Shown: positions 55,062-62,965, counted from the stretch's first letter. The stretch: DNA of 64,000 nt from Bin75 sp965200435 (GCA_965200435.1 OZ241337.1:1178001-1242000); one strand, 5' to 3'. Translations and numbers: made by a program. Notes: generated by a model not told the origin, from the letters alone.

Positions 55062-55235
55062 TAAGATTTTCAGTGTGAAATTTGCTTGGTGACAAGGAAC
55101 TCTGACAAATTTCCACACGACACAGTCTTCACCGGCACGATGATTTCTCTGGCCGTCATCTCGGACACGGTCGGTGGGCTGTCTACAATCATCCAATCGA
55201 ATGTTTGTCCGAATCTGCCAGCCGAAGAGAAAGTC
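55062..55235. other. junction DNA after tRNA-Ser with gene scraps
   Basis: On the minus strand one frame reads FDWMIVDSPPTVSEMTA, like a ParA-type ATPase core, and 55065-55109 closely resembles 57769-57813 inside the CO-dehydrogenase-beta-like relic (roughly six mismatches in 45). These are scraps, not genes. Confidence 0.4.
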
Positions 55236-55385
55236 CTAAGGAACCTCTGATTTCGTGTGATAGCGGGATGCAGGGCCAGGCGTCCCGGAGCGAAACCCGA
55301 AGCGTATCAGAGAGAGAGGTGAGGGGTGAGCGAGGACACCACGCCGCCATGCGCCCGATCGTGTACTCAATCAGAGGTTCCCTAA
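55236..55385 (+). mobile_element. 150-bp miniature inverted-repeat element, copy 4
   Basis: Same orientation as copy 1: CTAAGGAACCTCTGATT to AATCAGAGGTTCCCTAA, TAA at both ends. It lies just downstream of the metallothionein-like gene. Confidence 0.9.
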
Positions 55386-55402
55386 GACTGTTTCAGGCCC
55401 GA

Positions 55403-55552
55403 CTATCCCAAACTCTTGCAGCACCCGCTACAGCAAGCACCACAGGCGCATGACGCATCACAGCGACACACTTCAGTGCCACAACAGCAGCCACACGTCG
55501 TTGTCTTGCATGCACACTTGCCATTTTTGCAACACCCACAGGAATCTTGCAT
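55403..55552 (-). CDS. small cysteine-rich metallothionein-like protein
   Basis: A 49-residue protein with 17 cysteines (positions 5, 7, 8, 13, 15, 20, 22-24, 29, 31, 35, 37, 40, 41, 44, 45) and no aromatic residues or histidines, a composition matching metallothioneins that bind soft metal ions in thiolate clusters. The ATG at 55552 is preceded by GAGGAGGGGC; upstream in-frame residues overlap merR and are not used. The gene begins 14 bases after the merR stop and must be read from the MerR-controlled promoter. I do not recognise a named family. Hg(II), Cd(II) or Cu(I) binding is an inference. Confidence 0.75.
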   Translation of the reverse strand: MQDSCGCCKNGKCACKTTTCGCCCGTEVCRCDASCACGACCSGCCKSLG

Positions 55553-55565
55553 TGCCTGCCCCTCC

Positions 55566-56000
55566 TCATTTTTCGCAGCACTCCCAATTGTTTTCAAAGC
55601 AATCCAGGAGCCTGCATTCATAATCATTCGACGCTTCACTTCCACAGATTAGGGCAAACTCATGGAGCATGCCCACCATCCTATTCAAGTCGGCTATCTT
55701 CTGTTCAATTTGCTTAATCTTCTCGTTACAGGTTTTTGCAATCAAGGGTCGGGTTTCTCGGGAACAAAGAGCAAGGGCCAGGAGATCTTGAGCGTCTTGG
55801 AGAGAGAATCCGAGTCCCTGCACTCTTTTGACAAACTTGATTATCTGCACATCCGATTCCGGGTACTTTCGAAAACCTGACGTTCGAATTGGTTTTGCTA
55901 GAAGACCCTTCCGGTGATAAAAACGGACCGTCTCTACCCCAACCCCAGCGGCCTTGGCTAAGGTTCCAATCGTCATCAGTTCTTTATCGGACTTTTTCAT
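55566..56000 (-). CDS. merR: MerR-family metal-responsive regulator (mercury-type)
   Basis: Transcription activator of 144 residues, the length of classical MerR. The winged HTH reads LMTIGTLAKAAGVGVETVRFYHRKGLL. Cys79, Cys119 and Cys129 align with the three Hg(II)-binding cysteines, with extra Cys91, Cys134, Cys141 and Cys142. The start at 56000 leaves the operator free; a start at 56015 would lie inside it. The message would be nearly leaderless. No merT, merP or merA is present; the only downstream gene is the cysteine-rich protein. Confidence 0.88.
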   Translation of the reverse strand: MKKSDKELMTIGTLAKAAGVGVETVRFYHRKGLLAKPIRTSGFRKYPESDVQIIKFVKRVQGLGFSLQDAQDLLALALCSRETRPLIAKTCNEKIKQIEQKIADLNRMVGMLHEFALICGSEASNDYECRLLDCFENNWECCEK

Positions 56001-56006
56001 AGCTGA

Positions 56007-56038
56007 AGCATACACTCCGTACCATAGTACAGAGTCAA
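56007..56038 (-). promoter_or_regulatory. merR: MerR-type promoter and operator
   Basis: Reading the minus strand, TTGACT (56038-56033) and TATGCT (56012-56007) are separated by 20 bases, the over-long spacing of MerR-controlled promoters. The dyad CTCTGTAC-TATG-GTACGGAG (56034-56015) between them matches the mercury operator layout. It drives merR itself and the metallothionein-like gene. Confidence 0.85.
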
Positions 56039-56282
56039 GTTTTTTTTACCCGTTACCGCTGGCCGCGAGCACGGGAAGCGGGGAGTGGTCCTAGACGGCG
56101 AACCACAACGGCGGCGAATCGTCGAGTGGGTCCAGCGGTTCGATTGATCTGAGAGGAGAATCTTCTTGTCGGCTTCCTGACATGGCATTAGAACGTCATA
56201 CTGGAGGCCTGAGCCTGGGAATAGGAATTATAAAAGGCCTTTTGGGTTTGGACCGGAAAGTAGCCAAGACGGTACGAATGGG

Positions 56283-56546
56283 TCAATCAGGGATCGGAAA
56301 TGGGGTCAGGTCTTGCCATAACCCATCCCTCTTGAGGTAATCCTCGTAGCCTGATTCCCAAGGAGAGTAGCGAGCGGGCGTCGAGTCGAAATTGTAAAAA
56401 GACTCCTGGGAGATGTGGTATGGCAAGCCTTGCAGTGGCCCCATATCCTGCTTTGGCAATTGAATAGAATATGACGTGTCACGTTTTCGCCCACACATCG
56501 GAAACCTCAGTGCTTGCGAGGTAAAGGCACCCCATGCGACCGGCAA
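56283..56546 (-). CDS. hypothetical protein
   Basis: An 87-residue frame overlapping the end of the zinc-ribbon gene by 40 bases. Tyr/Pro-rich (SFYNFDSTPARYSPWESGYE). It has no recognisable family, no clear ribosome site and might be a fragment of a larger gene or not be translated. Confidence 0.3.
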   Translation of the reverse strand: MPVAWGAFTSQALRFPMCGRKRDTSYSIQLPKQDMGPLQGLPYHISQESFYNFDSTPARYSPWESGYEDYLKRDGLWQDLTPFPIPD

Positions 56547-56821
56547 TCATGTCCACAGCCTTGTATGCCCAACCCGCCACCGTAAATGTTTTTGAGCGTG
56601 GGAGGAGGGGCGGTTGAGCCCGGCGGAGGATCCGATGCCGCCTGGCTGTGGGCCATCACATCAGTCCCTGCCGAAAACACCGAGGGGATCTTCTCCAACG
56701 GTACCCCGCATTCGCGACAAGCCGTCACCGGGGCCTCATGCATGTTCTGCCAAAAGGCAAACCGCTTGGGACAAAACAATGACTTCAAACAATATTTGGC
56801 TTGATATTCATAAATGGGCAT
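56507..56821 (-). CDS. FmdB-type zinc-ribbon protein
   Basis: About 104 residues from the ATG at 56821. It begins MPIYEYQAKYCLKSLFCPKRF and contains TACRECGVPLEKIPSVFSAG, so it belongs to the small FmdB zinc-ribbon family, although the first cysteine pair is spaced unusually (C-x5-C). The tail has HxxxYGGGLG-type sequence (NIYGGGLGIQGCGHDC). Regulatory or metal-related roles are proposed for the family. It lies among damaged genes, and may itself be altered at the C-terminus. Confidence 0.6.
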   Translation of the reverse strand: MPIYEYQAKYCLKSLFCPKRFAFWQNMHEAPVTACRECGVPLEKIPSVFSAGTDVMAHSQAASDPPPGSTAPPPTLKNIYGGGLGIQGCGHDCRSHGVPLPRKH

Positions 56822-56918
56822 ACGCTTCCTTTTCTTCGAGGGTACACCTTGCTTGAGCCGATCGAACAAGGCACATCCAACCAGTAGATGATTCTAGCCA
56901 TCCATCTGGTCGAAACTT

Positions 56919-57221
56919 ATGAACGAACATCGCATGCATGATGACCATCCGCATATCCACGGTCCAGCTTATGGCCACAAGACCATTCAACATGAGGACC
57001 ATCAAGATTATCTGCACGATGGGCATGTGGATGAACATGTCATGAATAATAGGCTGAAACTGCCATCGTCCACCGCTCCCCCCAACACAGGCCCTTTCGT
57101 TCGCTGTCCATTGCAAATCGACGTTCATCAGAAGCACACGTGCTCTATTTATCGCTACTGCAATAACTGGCTCCAAGGTCAACATGGTTTTGCCGGTCCT
57201 GCCCTTGGGAGGCATGCCTAA
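56919..57221 (+). pseudogene. His-rich zinc-binding protein, damaged
   Basis: The first 45 residues (MNEHRMHDDHPHIHGPAYGH, KTIQHEDHQDYLHDGHVDEH) match a small His-rich protein family often found beside zinc transporters, with the pattern HxHGxxCGHxxIxHxDHxDYLHDGH. Here the cysteine is replaced by Tyr, part of the His block seems missing, and the tail after VMNNRLKLP looks unrelated. It is probably inactive or shortened. Association with zinc uptake is known for relatives only. Confidence 0.55.
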
Positions 57222-57361
57222 TCGTGCGGATCGCTCGTTTTAGCCCCCATAGGCCTGAGCCACTCTCACACGGATTCCCACAAGCCCTCGCTACGTCGGC
57301 AGTCCAGGAAACATGACGGACACACAAGACCCTCCTGGACTCTCGCCAAACCACTCACGGC

Positions 57362-57601
57362 TTAGCCCGTCCTTTGACAAATCAGTAACCGTTCCTCGGG
57401 TTTCTTCGGCCCGAAAGCCACCCATTTCCCGTCTCTGACCGAATAACAGAACGCGCAAGTTCGATCCTCAAAGGGAGAGAGGCCCATCAACCAATCAGCG
57501 GAAAATCCAGCTTGATATTCCGAAGGTAAAAAGGCGGCAAAGGCTGACACCACGCCCGCTTGACGTGCCGGGGGGGTGTCTTCCGGGCGTTGTTCGGTCA
57601 T
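57362..57601 (-). CDS. small subunit resembling an accessory subunit of 2-oxoacid:ferredoxin oxidoreductase
   Basis: A 79-residue protein with a Pro-rich start and a conserved-looking core YQAGFSADWLMGLSPFEDRT followed by CAFCYSVRDGKWVAFG. I associate this with a small subunit in the five-subunit pyruvate/2-oxoglutarate:ferredoxin oxidoreductases of reverse-TCA bacteria such as Nitrospira; this is from memory and is tentative. Its ATG overlaps the stop of the preceding CO-dehydrogenase-beta-like gene. None of the catalytic subunits is in the window. Confidence 0.45.
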   Translation of the reverse strand: MTEQRPEDTPPARQAGVVSAFAAFLPSEYQAGFSADWLMGLSPFEDRTCAFCYSVRDGKWVAFGPKKPEERLLICQRTG

Positions 57602-58223
57602 CTGACGCCACCTTCCGCTTCTGCCCCCCCCGCTCGATGCAGGTTCCGCACGGTCTCGGCCAACCGGTCAATGGTGTGGGCCGTAATATCCTGGAACGAC
57701 AACATGGCGTCTTCAGGGCCGGTCTGAGCACAGAGAGCCATCGTATAGCAAGCGGTCCCGCCGCGGACGATTTTCAGGGTGAGATTCGCTTGGCGACAAT
57801 GAACTCCGACAAACAAGCCGACATGAATCTGATTAGGCCAGAGGGTTAAGTGGGGATGATTGGGGGTAAGCTCCACCGCCGGGTTAATCTTGGGATAGTG
57901 GGGCCGGCACTCAGGCATCGGGATCAACAGCGCCCGTTGGGGGGCCTTACGCAGGCCTTCATTGTCTCATAGATCTGGCGTATCGCCCGGGCTTTTTGCG
58001 CGGCCGTCTCATTCCATGCCCAGAGCACCAAGGGGCCGGGAACGATCGTTGGCACCTTGGCCCGCAGGAACTGTCGCGCGGCCTTTTCAAAGGCCGCCTC
58101 CTGGGCTACCAACTGCCCATGAAGAATGGCCTGCCCGGGGTCCGGCAGCCGGACTCCCATGCTCGCGGCCGCCGGAGGCAGGAAAGGCTCGGGGCCTGGA
58201 CGTACTTCATAGGCTGCGTTCAT
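57598..58223 (-). pseudogene. CO-dehydrogenase-beta-like family protein, split by a frameshift
   Basis: The ATG at 58223 has GGAG upstream and reads MNAAYEVRPGPEPFLPPAAA and IVPGPLVLWAWNETAAQKAR to a stop at 57926-57924. The rest, IPMPECRPHYPKINPAVEL then HCRQANLTLKIVRGGTACYT and ALCAQTGPEDAMLSF, is in the neighbouring frame, ending at 57598. Joined, they give a full member of the family annotated as CO dehydrogenase beta-subunit-like, found with ferredoxin oxidoreductase genes in Nitrospira (recalled, not searched). The indel lies in the GGGCGCTG region near 57930. Unless frameshifting or coupled translation rescues it, the protein is inactive. Confidence 0.65.
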
Positions 58224-58248
58224 CACTCCACTCCTTTTCTGGTCAGGT

Positions 58249-58600
58249 CTACGATTTACATGGCTCGGTGATAACATCAATCACATCTCCCACCTGGGCC
58301 ATACTGCGACATTCGAGCACGACAACTTCAACCTGGCAGCCGACGACGAACTCCTTGAGCTCCCAAGCAATCTCATCCCGCGTATCACAACAGACGCATC
58401 CGCCACAGGATTTCCTCAACCAGGTTCGCCGCAAGAGGTCCGTCGACGCTGACGCCACCTGCTTCGTTCATCATGACACCGGCTCGCACCCCACGCTATT
58501 GCCAGTACCTCAACAATTGAATGAGCAACGTGTCTTGCCCCCCCCCAGGAACCCGGACAGGACGGTGACGGGAGCCTTCGTATCATTTTCGATCCTCAGT
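58249..58600 (-). pseudogene. CobW/COG0523-type GTPase, decayed and truncated
   Basis: The minus strand has an N-terminal P-loop KAPVTVLSGFLGGGKT, then an in-frame gap: one base lost after AAGAC, an in-frame TAG after RYWQ, then AGVMMNEAGGVSVDGPLAANL, and in the next frame GGCVCCDTRDEIAWELKEF and VVLECRSMAQVGDVID. GCVCC is the metal-binding motif of this metallochaperone family. The last two thirds are missing. It directly follows the small gene ending at 58583, so it was the last gene of that operon. Confidence 0.75.
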
Positions 58601-58813
58601 CATTTCCGCGACCGCACGACGGAACCAAGCGATCGTTCGCTGAAGATGATCGCCTCCATAGAGCCTTGCAAATTCTCTGGTCCTCGCATGTTTGTCATCT
58701 TGCAATTCAGCCAAGCGTTCGCGGATATACGTCGGCGTCAACCGGATTTTGCAACGGCCCTCGATGCAATTTCGCCATTGCTTGTGCGAAAGAGGAATGA
58801 CGTCATCGCTCAT
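58583..58813 (-). CDS. small hypothetical protein in the FAD-oxidoreductase operon
   Basis: A 76-residue basic protein (MSDDVIPLSHKQWRNCIEG start, RLTPTYIRERLAELQDDKH middle). The ATG at 58813 overlaps the end of the upstream gene by four bases, and AGGAG lies eight bases before it. No family is recognised. It is followed by the CobW relic. Predicted mostly helical. Confidence 0.6.
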   Translation of the reverse strand: MSDDVIPLSHKQWRNCIEGRCKIRLTPTYIRERLAELQDDKHARTREFARLYGGDHLQRTIAWFRRAVAEMTEDRK

Positions 58814-59424
58814 GGTTGACTCGCTCCTAGGAACGCGTTGAAATTGGATGCAACTCGAAACGACAACTCGCGCCAGGCCGACGCAAAATTCTCGGCTGGC
58901 ACGACTGGTCGCGTGCCGTTGTCCCACTCAAGCAGGGTTGATCGTCGGTACTCGATCCCCAATTGCTCGACGATGCTTACCTCGTAACGCCGTATCCAAT
59001 CGATCAAATCCAGGGTCAAGGTGGCGCACGCCTTTTTCTGGGATTCAGTCGGCGTGTTCAACATCGGAAGATCGGCATCGGACCAGGGCGGACAATCCAG
59101 CGTCGCCTGTGTTGTATATCGAGGTTGAAATTCGTAGCGAGGCAGGAAGACGCCACCCCACTGACCATCTCCGTAGAACACACCAAACCCACGCAGGACA
59201 ACACATCGTCTCCTCGGCATCGCCAAGGCATACACGCTAGCACAGTCTGTGCGATCTGCAGGCGGCTCGATGCGGTCAAAGCCGATCTTGAGCAGCCAAT
59301 TGCCTTCCGGTCGCAAAATGTCGCGACCCCAGCACCACGTCTGTTGGCTTAGCAAGCTTACCGCTTGTGCAAGGAGTTCACCTTCAGCGCGTTCGTGATC
59401 ATTCACTCGAAGTGCTACCAACAT
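58810..59424 (-). CDS. hypothetical protein in the FAD-oxidoreductase operon
   Basis: About 204 residues from the ATG at 59424, which lies at the stop of the preceding gene; a start at 59448 would overlap more. Soluble, Trp-rich with segments TWCWGRDILRPEGNWLLKIG and VLRGFGVFYGDGQWGGVFL. I do not recognise the family. Tight coupling to its neighbours implies a joint function. Confidence 0.6.
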   Translation of the reverse strand: MLVALRVNDHERAEGELLAQAVSLLSQQTWCWGRDILRPEGNWLLKIGFDRIEPPADRTDCASVYALAMPRRRCVVLRGFGVFYGDGQWGGVFLPRYEFQPRYTTQATLDCPPWSDADLPMLNTPTESQKKACATLTLDLIDWIRRYEVSIVEQLGIEYRRSTLLEWDNGTRPVVPAENFASAWRELSFRVASNFNAFLGASQP

Positions 59425-59425
59425 C

Positions 59426-59719
59426 TCAGTCAGCCTCGGCAGTCGCAATCGTTACGATGTTTGCCAACAGCCATGCGGAGGCAGCAAACAACTGCAACCA
59501 ATCTCCACTGGAGCTCATCCCATAAGTCAACATGCTGGCAATCCAGCAAAGGCTGGCAGCTGTTTGCCCGAGCCATTCGACGCGCAACGCCCGTGCTAGG
59601 CGGCTTCGTCCCGCGCCAGCCGCGATCCCCTTTCTCGCGGCCTCGCGCGTCGCGTTTGGTTCGCTCGAAGGGGCGGCAAGCGCCCATCCGGTGGCCCCTT
59701 CGGCGCTCCCCGTCAACAT
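59426..59719 (-). CDS. small two-helix membrane protein in the FAD-oxidoreductase operon
   Basis: A 97-residue protein with an Ala/Arg-rich N-terminus and two predicted membrane helices (LGQTAASLCWIASMLTYG and LQLFAASAWLLANIVTIATA). The ATG at 59719 overlaps the stop of the oxidoreductase gene (ends 59713) and its stop touches the next gene. Function is unknown; it could anchor the operon product to the membrane. Confidence 0.5.
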   Translation of the reverse strand: MLTGSAEGATGWALAAPSSEPNATREAARKGIAAGAGRSRLARALRVEWLGQTAASLCWIASMLTYGMSSSGDWLQLFAASAWLLANIVTIATAEAD

Positions 59720-60837
59720 ACGCACTCTGCGCCGCAGCAGGACAGGTCGTCTAGATACATGCCCCACTTGCGGTACATTTCCAACTCTGCCGCCGGTAGC
59801 CCTAACGAGGTCGCAATTGCTTTGGCGACGACAGCGAAACGTTGTCGATACTTGTAGATAAAGCAAAAGACGTGATGGTCATGACGAACAGCGGGGCCGC
59901 AGAGAAACACTCCCGGTACGATGGTCGACTCATCGTGCTTACTCAGCAACGGATAGCCATCGTCACGTCGCCCGAACAATTCTGCGACCAGCTGGTGACT
60001 CCCTTCAAATCCGCCTGCCAGCAGTGGCGGCAAGTGGGATTGAAAGCGCCGCCCGTCCCGCGTTGTGACTTCATACATGTCGTCCACGCGAGCAACGGAG
60101 TTGATTGGCGTTTGCGGAAACAACTCCACGTGCTCCTCAAACCAATCTTTTCGCATCCGTTCGAGCGAATACGCAGACAGCGCGACACTGGGGTCGGAAC
60201 TTTCGTCTTCCCATGGACAACCCTTATCAAACAACCGTACTCGTTTGTCGCGATATGCCAGGTGGTAGGCCGCGTCGACACCGCTTTCGTAACCACCGAC
60301 AATGATGAAATCGTCTCCGTCAAGTTCTTCATAGCTGGCAATCGTTGCCGTGTGCCGACAAAGTTCACTACCGACGAACCCATTCAAACGTGGGTATTGG
60401 AATTCACCAGCCGCCCAAGTCACATGCTTGGCTCGCAAAGTGTCGTTGGTCGTATCGATACGAAAATCGTCGCCAACTTTTGTTATCCGCGTCACGCTGG
60501 TCTTCTCGCGTATCGGCAACTCGAAAAACTTCGCGACTCCCCGCAAGTGCGACGCGTATTCCGCGCCCGTCGGATGCTCAACCCTTAAGCTGAACGCGGG
60601 CGAAACACCAATCGCGATGGAGTTCAAATCGAGCATACCAATCGAATTGGTCGGAAATGAGGGGGTGATGAATCGAGTTTCGGCTGGCCATGAGGCAAAC
60701 GATGCTCCGACCGTGTGGCGCTCGAGCACGATAAAATTCTCAATACCCGCATGTTTTAGGGCTATCGCAACCCCCATGCCCGCAGCACCACCACCACCGA
60801 CGACGGCATCGTAAGGCTTAACTAACGTTCGTTGCAA
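59713..60837 (-). CDS. FAD/NAD(P)-dependent oxidoreductase with a C-terminal cysteine motif
   Basis: A 374-residue flavoprotein of the two-dinucleotide-fold class (CzcO/YpdA-like). The FAD motif VVGGGGAAGMGVAIALKHAG is at residues 12-31, and the NAD(P) motif DFIIVGGYESGVDAAYHLA near the middle. It ends in CCGAECVC, an unusual cysteine-rich tail that could bind metal or be redox active. The start is a TTG at 60837; a nearby ATG with a good GAGGAG site (60845) would enter another frame after a few residues, so the original start may be frameshifted. It is in an operon with at least four coupled genes. Confidence 0.8.
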   Translation of the reverse strand: MQRTLVKPYDAVVGGGGAAGMGVAIALKHAGIENFIVLERHTVGASFASWPAETRFITPSFPTNSIGMLDLNSIAIGVSPAFSLRVEHPTGAEYASHLRGVAKFFELPIREKTSVTRITKVGDDFRIDTTNDTLRAKHVTWAAGEFQYPRLNGFVGSELCRHTATIASYEELDGDDFIIVGGYESGVDAAYHLAYRDKRVRLFDKGCPWEDESSDPSVALSAYSLERMRKDWFEEHVELFPQTPINSVARVDDMYEVTTRDGRRFQSHLPPLLAGGFEGSHQLVAELFGRRDDGYPLLSKHDESTIVPGVFLCGPAVRHDHHVFCFIYKYRQRFAVVAKAIATSLGLPAAELEMYRKWGMYLDDLSCCGAECVC

Positions 60838-60938
60838 TCGTCATCGAGCGCTCCTCTCTGTAACTGCACGGCTGCAACAACCACATAGACAATCGCAACG
60901 ACGGCGATGAACATCACTCGAATCAACCGGGCCTGCAT
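60822..60938 (-). CDS. 38-residue single-helix membrane peptide
   Basis: Small frame from the ATG at 60938 with GGAG five bases upstream. One hydrophobic helix (VMFIAVVAIVYVVVAAVQL) is followed by a short polar tail ending DDDCNER. Its end overlaps the start of the FAD oxidoreductase gene, as a translationally coupled leader gene would. Not a recognised family. Confidence 0.5.
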   Translation of the reverse strand: MQARLIRVMFIAVVAIVYVVVAAVQLQRGALDDDCNER

Positions 60939-61117
60939 CCCTTCTCCCACTCCGCTACACTAATCCGTAGCGCGCCTCGTATTCGAGCGCGCGCTCGCCG
61001 AACCCTTGTGAGCCTAATCCACTCTACTCGACTATTTTCCCAGTGCGACCGATCCTGCTTAAACCCGCCTCCCGAATAGGCGGTCCGACGGCCTAACCGC
61101 CATTCATGGCCAGCCTT

Positions 61118-61423
61118 TTACCAACTCGACTTTGTCACTCCAGGAATCTCTCCCTGTAATGCCAACAACCGAAAATCGATGCGGGACATGCCAAATCGTC
61201 TCAGGAAGCCACGGGTCCGGCCTGAAATCAGACATCGGTTTCTCACTCGGCTTGGGCTGGCATTGCGGGGCAGCGCCTGCAGCCCTCGCTGCGCCTCCAT
61301 CCGCTCTTCCAAAGAAGCCCCAGGATTTCGGATAACTTCCTTTAGATTGGCCCGTTGGTGGGCGTACTGCTTCACCACCTCTTTTCGTTTTTCATTTTTA
61401 ATGATGCAACTCTTTTTGGCCAT
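61118..61423 (-). CDS. rpsN: 30S ribosomal protein S14, zinc-independent (C-minus) type
   Basis: A 101-residue S14 with MAKKSCIIKNEKRKEVVKQY at the start and NRCLISGRTRGFLRRFGMSR near the end. The four zinc-binding cysteines of the short C+ form are absent. It stands alone rather than in the large ribosomal operon, so it is either the second, zinc-saving copy or a displaced main gene. In many bacteria such copies are induced by zinc starvation. No Zur box could be recognised upstream. Confidence 0.92.
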   Translation of the reverse strand: MAKKSCIIKNEKRKEVVKQYAHQRANLKEVIRNPGASLEERMEAQRGLQALPRNASPSRVRNRCLISGRTRGFLRRFGMSRIDFRLLALQGEIPGVTKSSW

Positions 61424-62297
61424 AGGCCCTTCCTTTCCTCAAGGTGGGAAGCTTTCTCCATATCCTCTTTTTGGATAAACCATTGTTTTGGGTAATTCGT
61501 TCACCAATCTCGTCCAACCAATGGCTCCCTGAATACGATGGCTGGCTGGCAATCAAAGACAACTGCGCAACAACTGCGCAGTGAGAGGAACCAACTTATG
61601 GGTTGACAATGATTTGAAACGCCAACTGAAAGCGAGCTCATCAGCGCCTGTTTCTACTGCCTATACTTATACAAAGGCCCTTCACTTTTATGAATAACTT
61701 TTCAATGAACGCCAAAAACTATTCAATGAGATGTGCGTTTTCTGGAGACGAGTGTGCGACGAAGCGGAAAGGTCGAACAAAGAAATGAGGGAATGTCGCC
61801 GTTACAAACGGCGCAAATGATGACGGAGCGCGTGCGATTACCTGCGACCGACGCGTACCTGTTGGGTATTGGCTAAGGTCACCAGATACGACCTGCCAGG
61901 CATTGAGGTGAGCTTGCTGGCACTCCGGCATTTCGCACAGCGAAGTTTGGAGATTGCCCCTCACCGAGGCCTGTGATACTTTTCTGTCCAGACAAAAAGG
62001 CCTTTTAAAAATCCCATTCATTTCATATTCATAGTCTTTGAATTCTCTCTTCAGCATAAGCCTGAAGTTGATTGAAAAGAATGATGCTGCAGAATGACAC
62101 ACGTTGTGAATAGATAATGCGAGTTTTTAAGTAGAGACAAGATGGTCAATTCAGGCGACTGAGATTTTTGCCCCTTACGTTGGGGGCACACTGAAGACTG
62201 ATGAGTCTCGAAAGAAATGGGACGACTGGACGGCCATGATCCTTTTTTGCATCTGCTGCATTTGAAAAACTAAAATAGCTTAAGAGTAAGACCGCTG
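61424..62297. other. long gap with a repeated segment
   Basis: No gene is supported in this 874-base stretch. It contains the direct repeat at 61920-62014. Open frames on both strands (for example 61719-62102) lack ribosome sites and family resemblance. Confidence 0.5.
61920..62014 (+). repeat. about 95-bp direct repeat, copy A
   Basis: Starting CACTCCGGCATTTCGCACAG and ending AAAAAGGCCTTTTAAAAATCC, this matches 62966-63061 with roughly eight differences. The copies flank the DCC-family gene. The AAAAGGCCTTTT core is palindromic. Confidence 0.8.
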
Positions 62298-62759
62298 ATG
62301 AGAAAAATCTCCAAATACGCTGAAAAAGACGCGGCAGGATCAACTGACTCAGAGACGCCCATCGTATTGTACGACGGCGTATGCAATCTGTGCACACGAA
62401 GCGTACAGTTTGTCATTCAACGAGACTCCCGCAAACAATTTCGGTTTGCCTCGCTGCAATCACTCTTTGCGAATACATACCTTGGAAAGAATCGGCAGGA
62501 CGATGAACGTTTAAAATCGATGGTTCTTGTAGTTGGCGATCACGTCTACCGTGAATCCACTGCGGTACTACTCACAGCAAAACGATTAGATGGACTCTGG
62601 CCCATGCTAGCAATTTTTTTATTGATTCCCCGCCCAATTCGAGATGTCGTCTATAGACTCGTCGCCAAACACCGCTATCGAGTCTTAGGAAAAGGCGATC
62701 AATGTTGGATCCCTACACCTGATTTGACTGATCGCTTTATAGATACCGCGTCCATATGA
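62298..62759 (+). CDS. DCC-family thiol-disulfide oxidoreductase (DUF393)
   Basis: A 153-residue protein with the family signature LYDGVCNLCTRSVQFV (Cys29-x2-Cys32) followed by RFASLQSLFA and the conserved region YRESTAVLLTAKRLDGLWP. A hydrophobic helix (MLAIFLLIPRPIRDVVYRLV) is present. The fold is thioredoxin-like; the natural substrate is unknown. It stands alone between two copies of a direct repeat. Confidence 0.9.
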   Translation: MRKISKYAEKDAAGSTDSETPIVLYDGVCNLCTRSVQFVIQRDSRKQFRFASLQSLFANTYLGKNRQDDERLKSMVLVVGDHVYRESTAVLLTAKRLDGLWPMLAIFLLIPRPIRDVVYRLVAKHRYRVLGKGDQCWIPTPDLTDRFIDTASI

Positions 62760-62965
62760 AAGTCGCGGCAACCCTGCCCCCCACCCACGAGTCACAGCCC
62801 GTCTCGGCGACTTCCTTCAAACCGCCTAATCGCCTTCCCGGATTCCGGTTCGGCACCCGAACCAACAGGCTCCCTGTGCCCATCTCCTGCTCTCACACGC
62901 CACCATGGAGTGACCGGCTGTCCCGATCCGGGGAACATGGGACGATCAGCCCCTACTTGCAGGAT

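Noticed and set aside
55128..55205. ParA-like scrap FDWMIVDSPPTVSEM on the minus strand
   Set aside because: Too short, no Walker A, no start; kept only as part of the junction DNA.
56808..57215. Minus-strand frame of 135 codons opposite the His-rich gene
   Set aside because: It is antisense to the recognised His-rich sequence and overlaps the zinc-ribbon gene; Met/Ile-rich translation reflects the CAT/GAT codons of the other strand.
57962..58819. Plus-strand open frame of 285 codons
   Set aside because: It runs antisense through the recognised CO-dehydrogenase-beta-like and CobW relics and the small operon gene; its translation has no family character.
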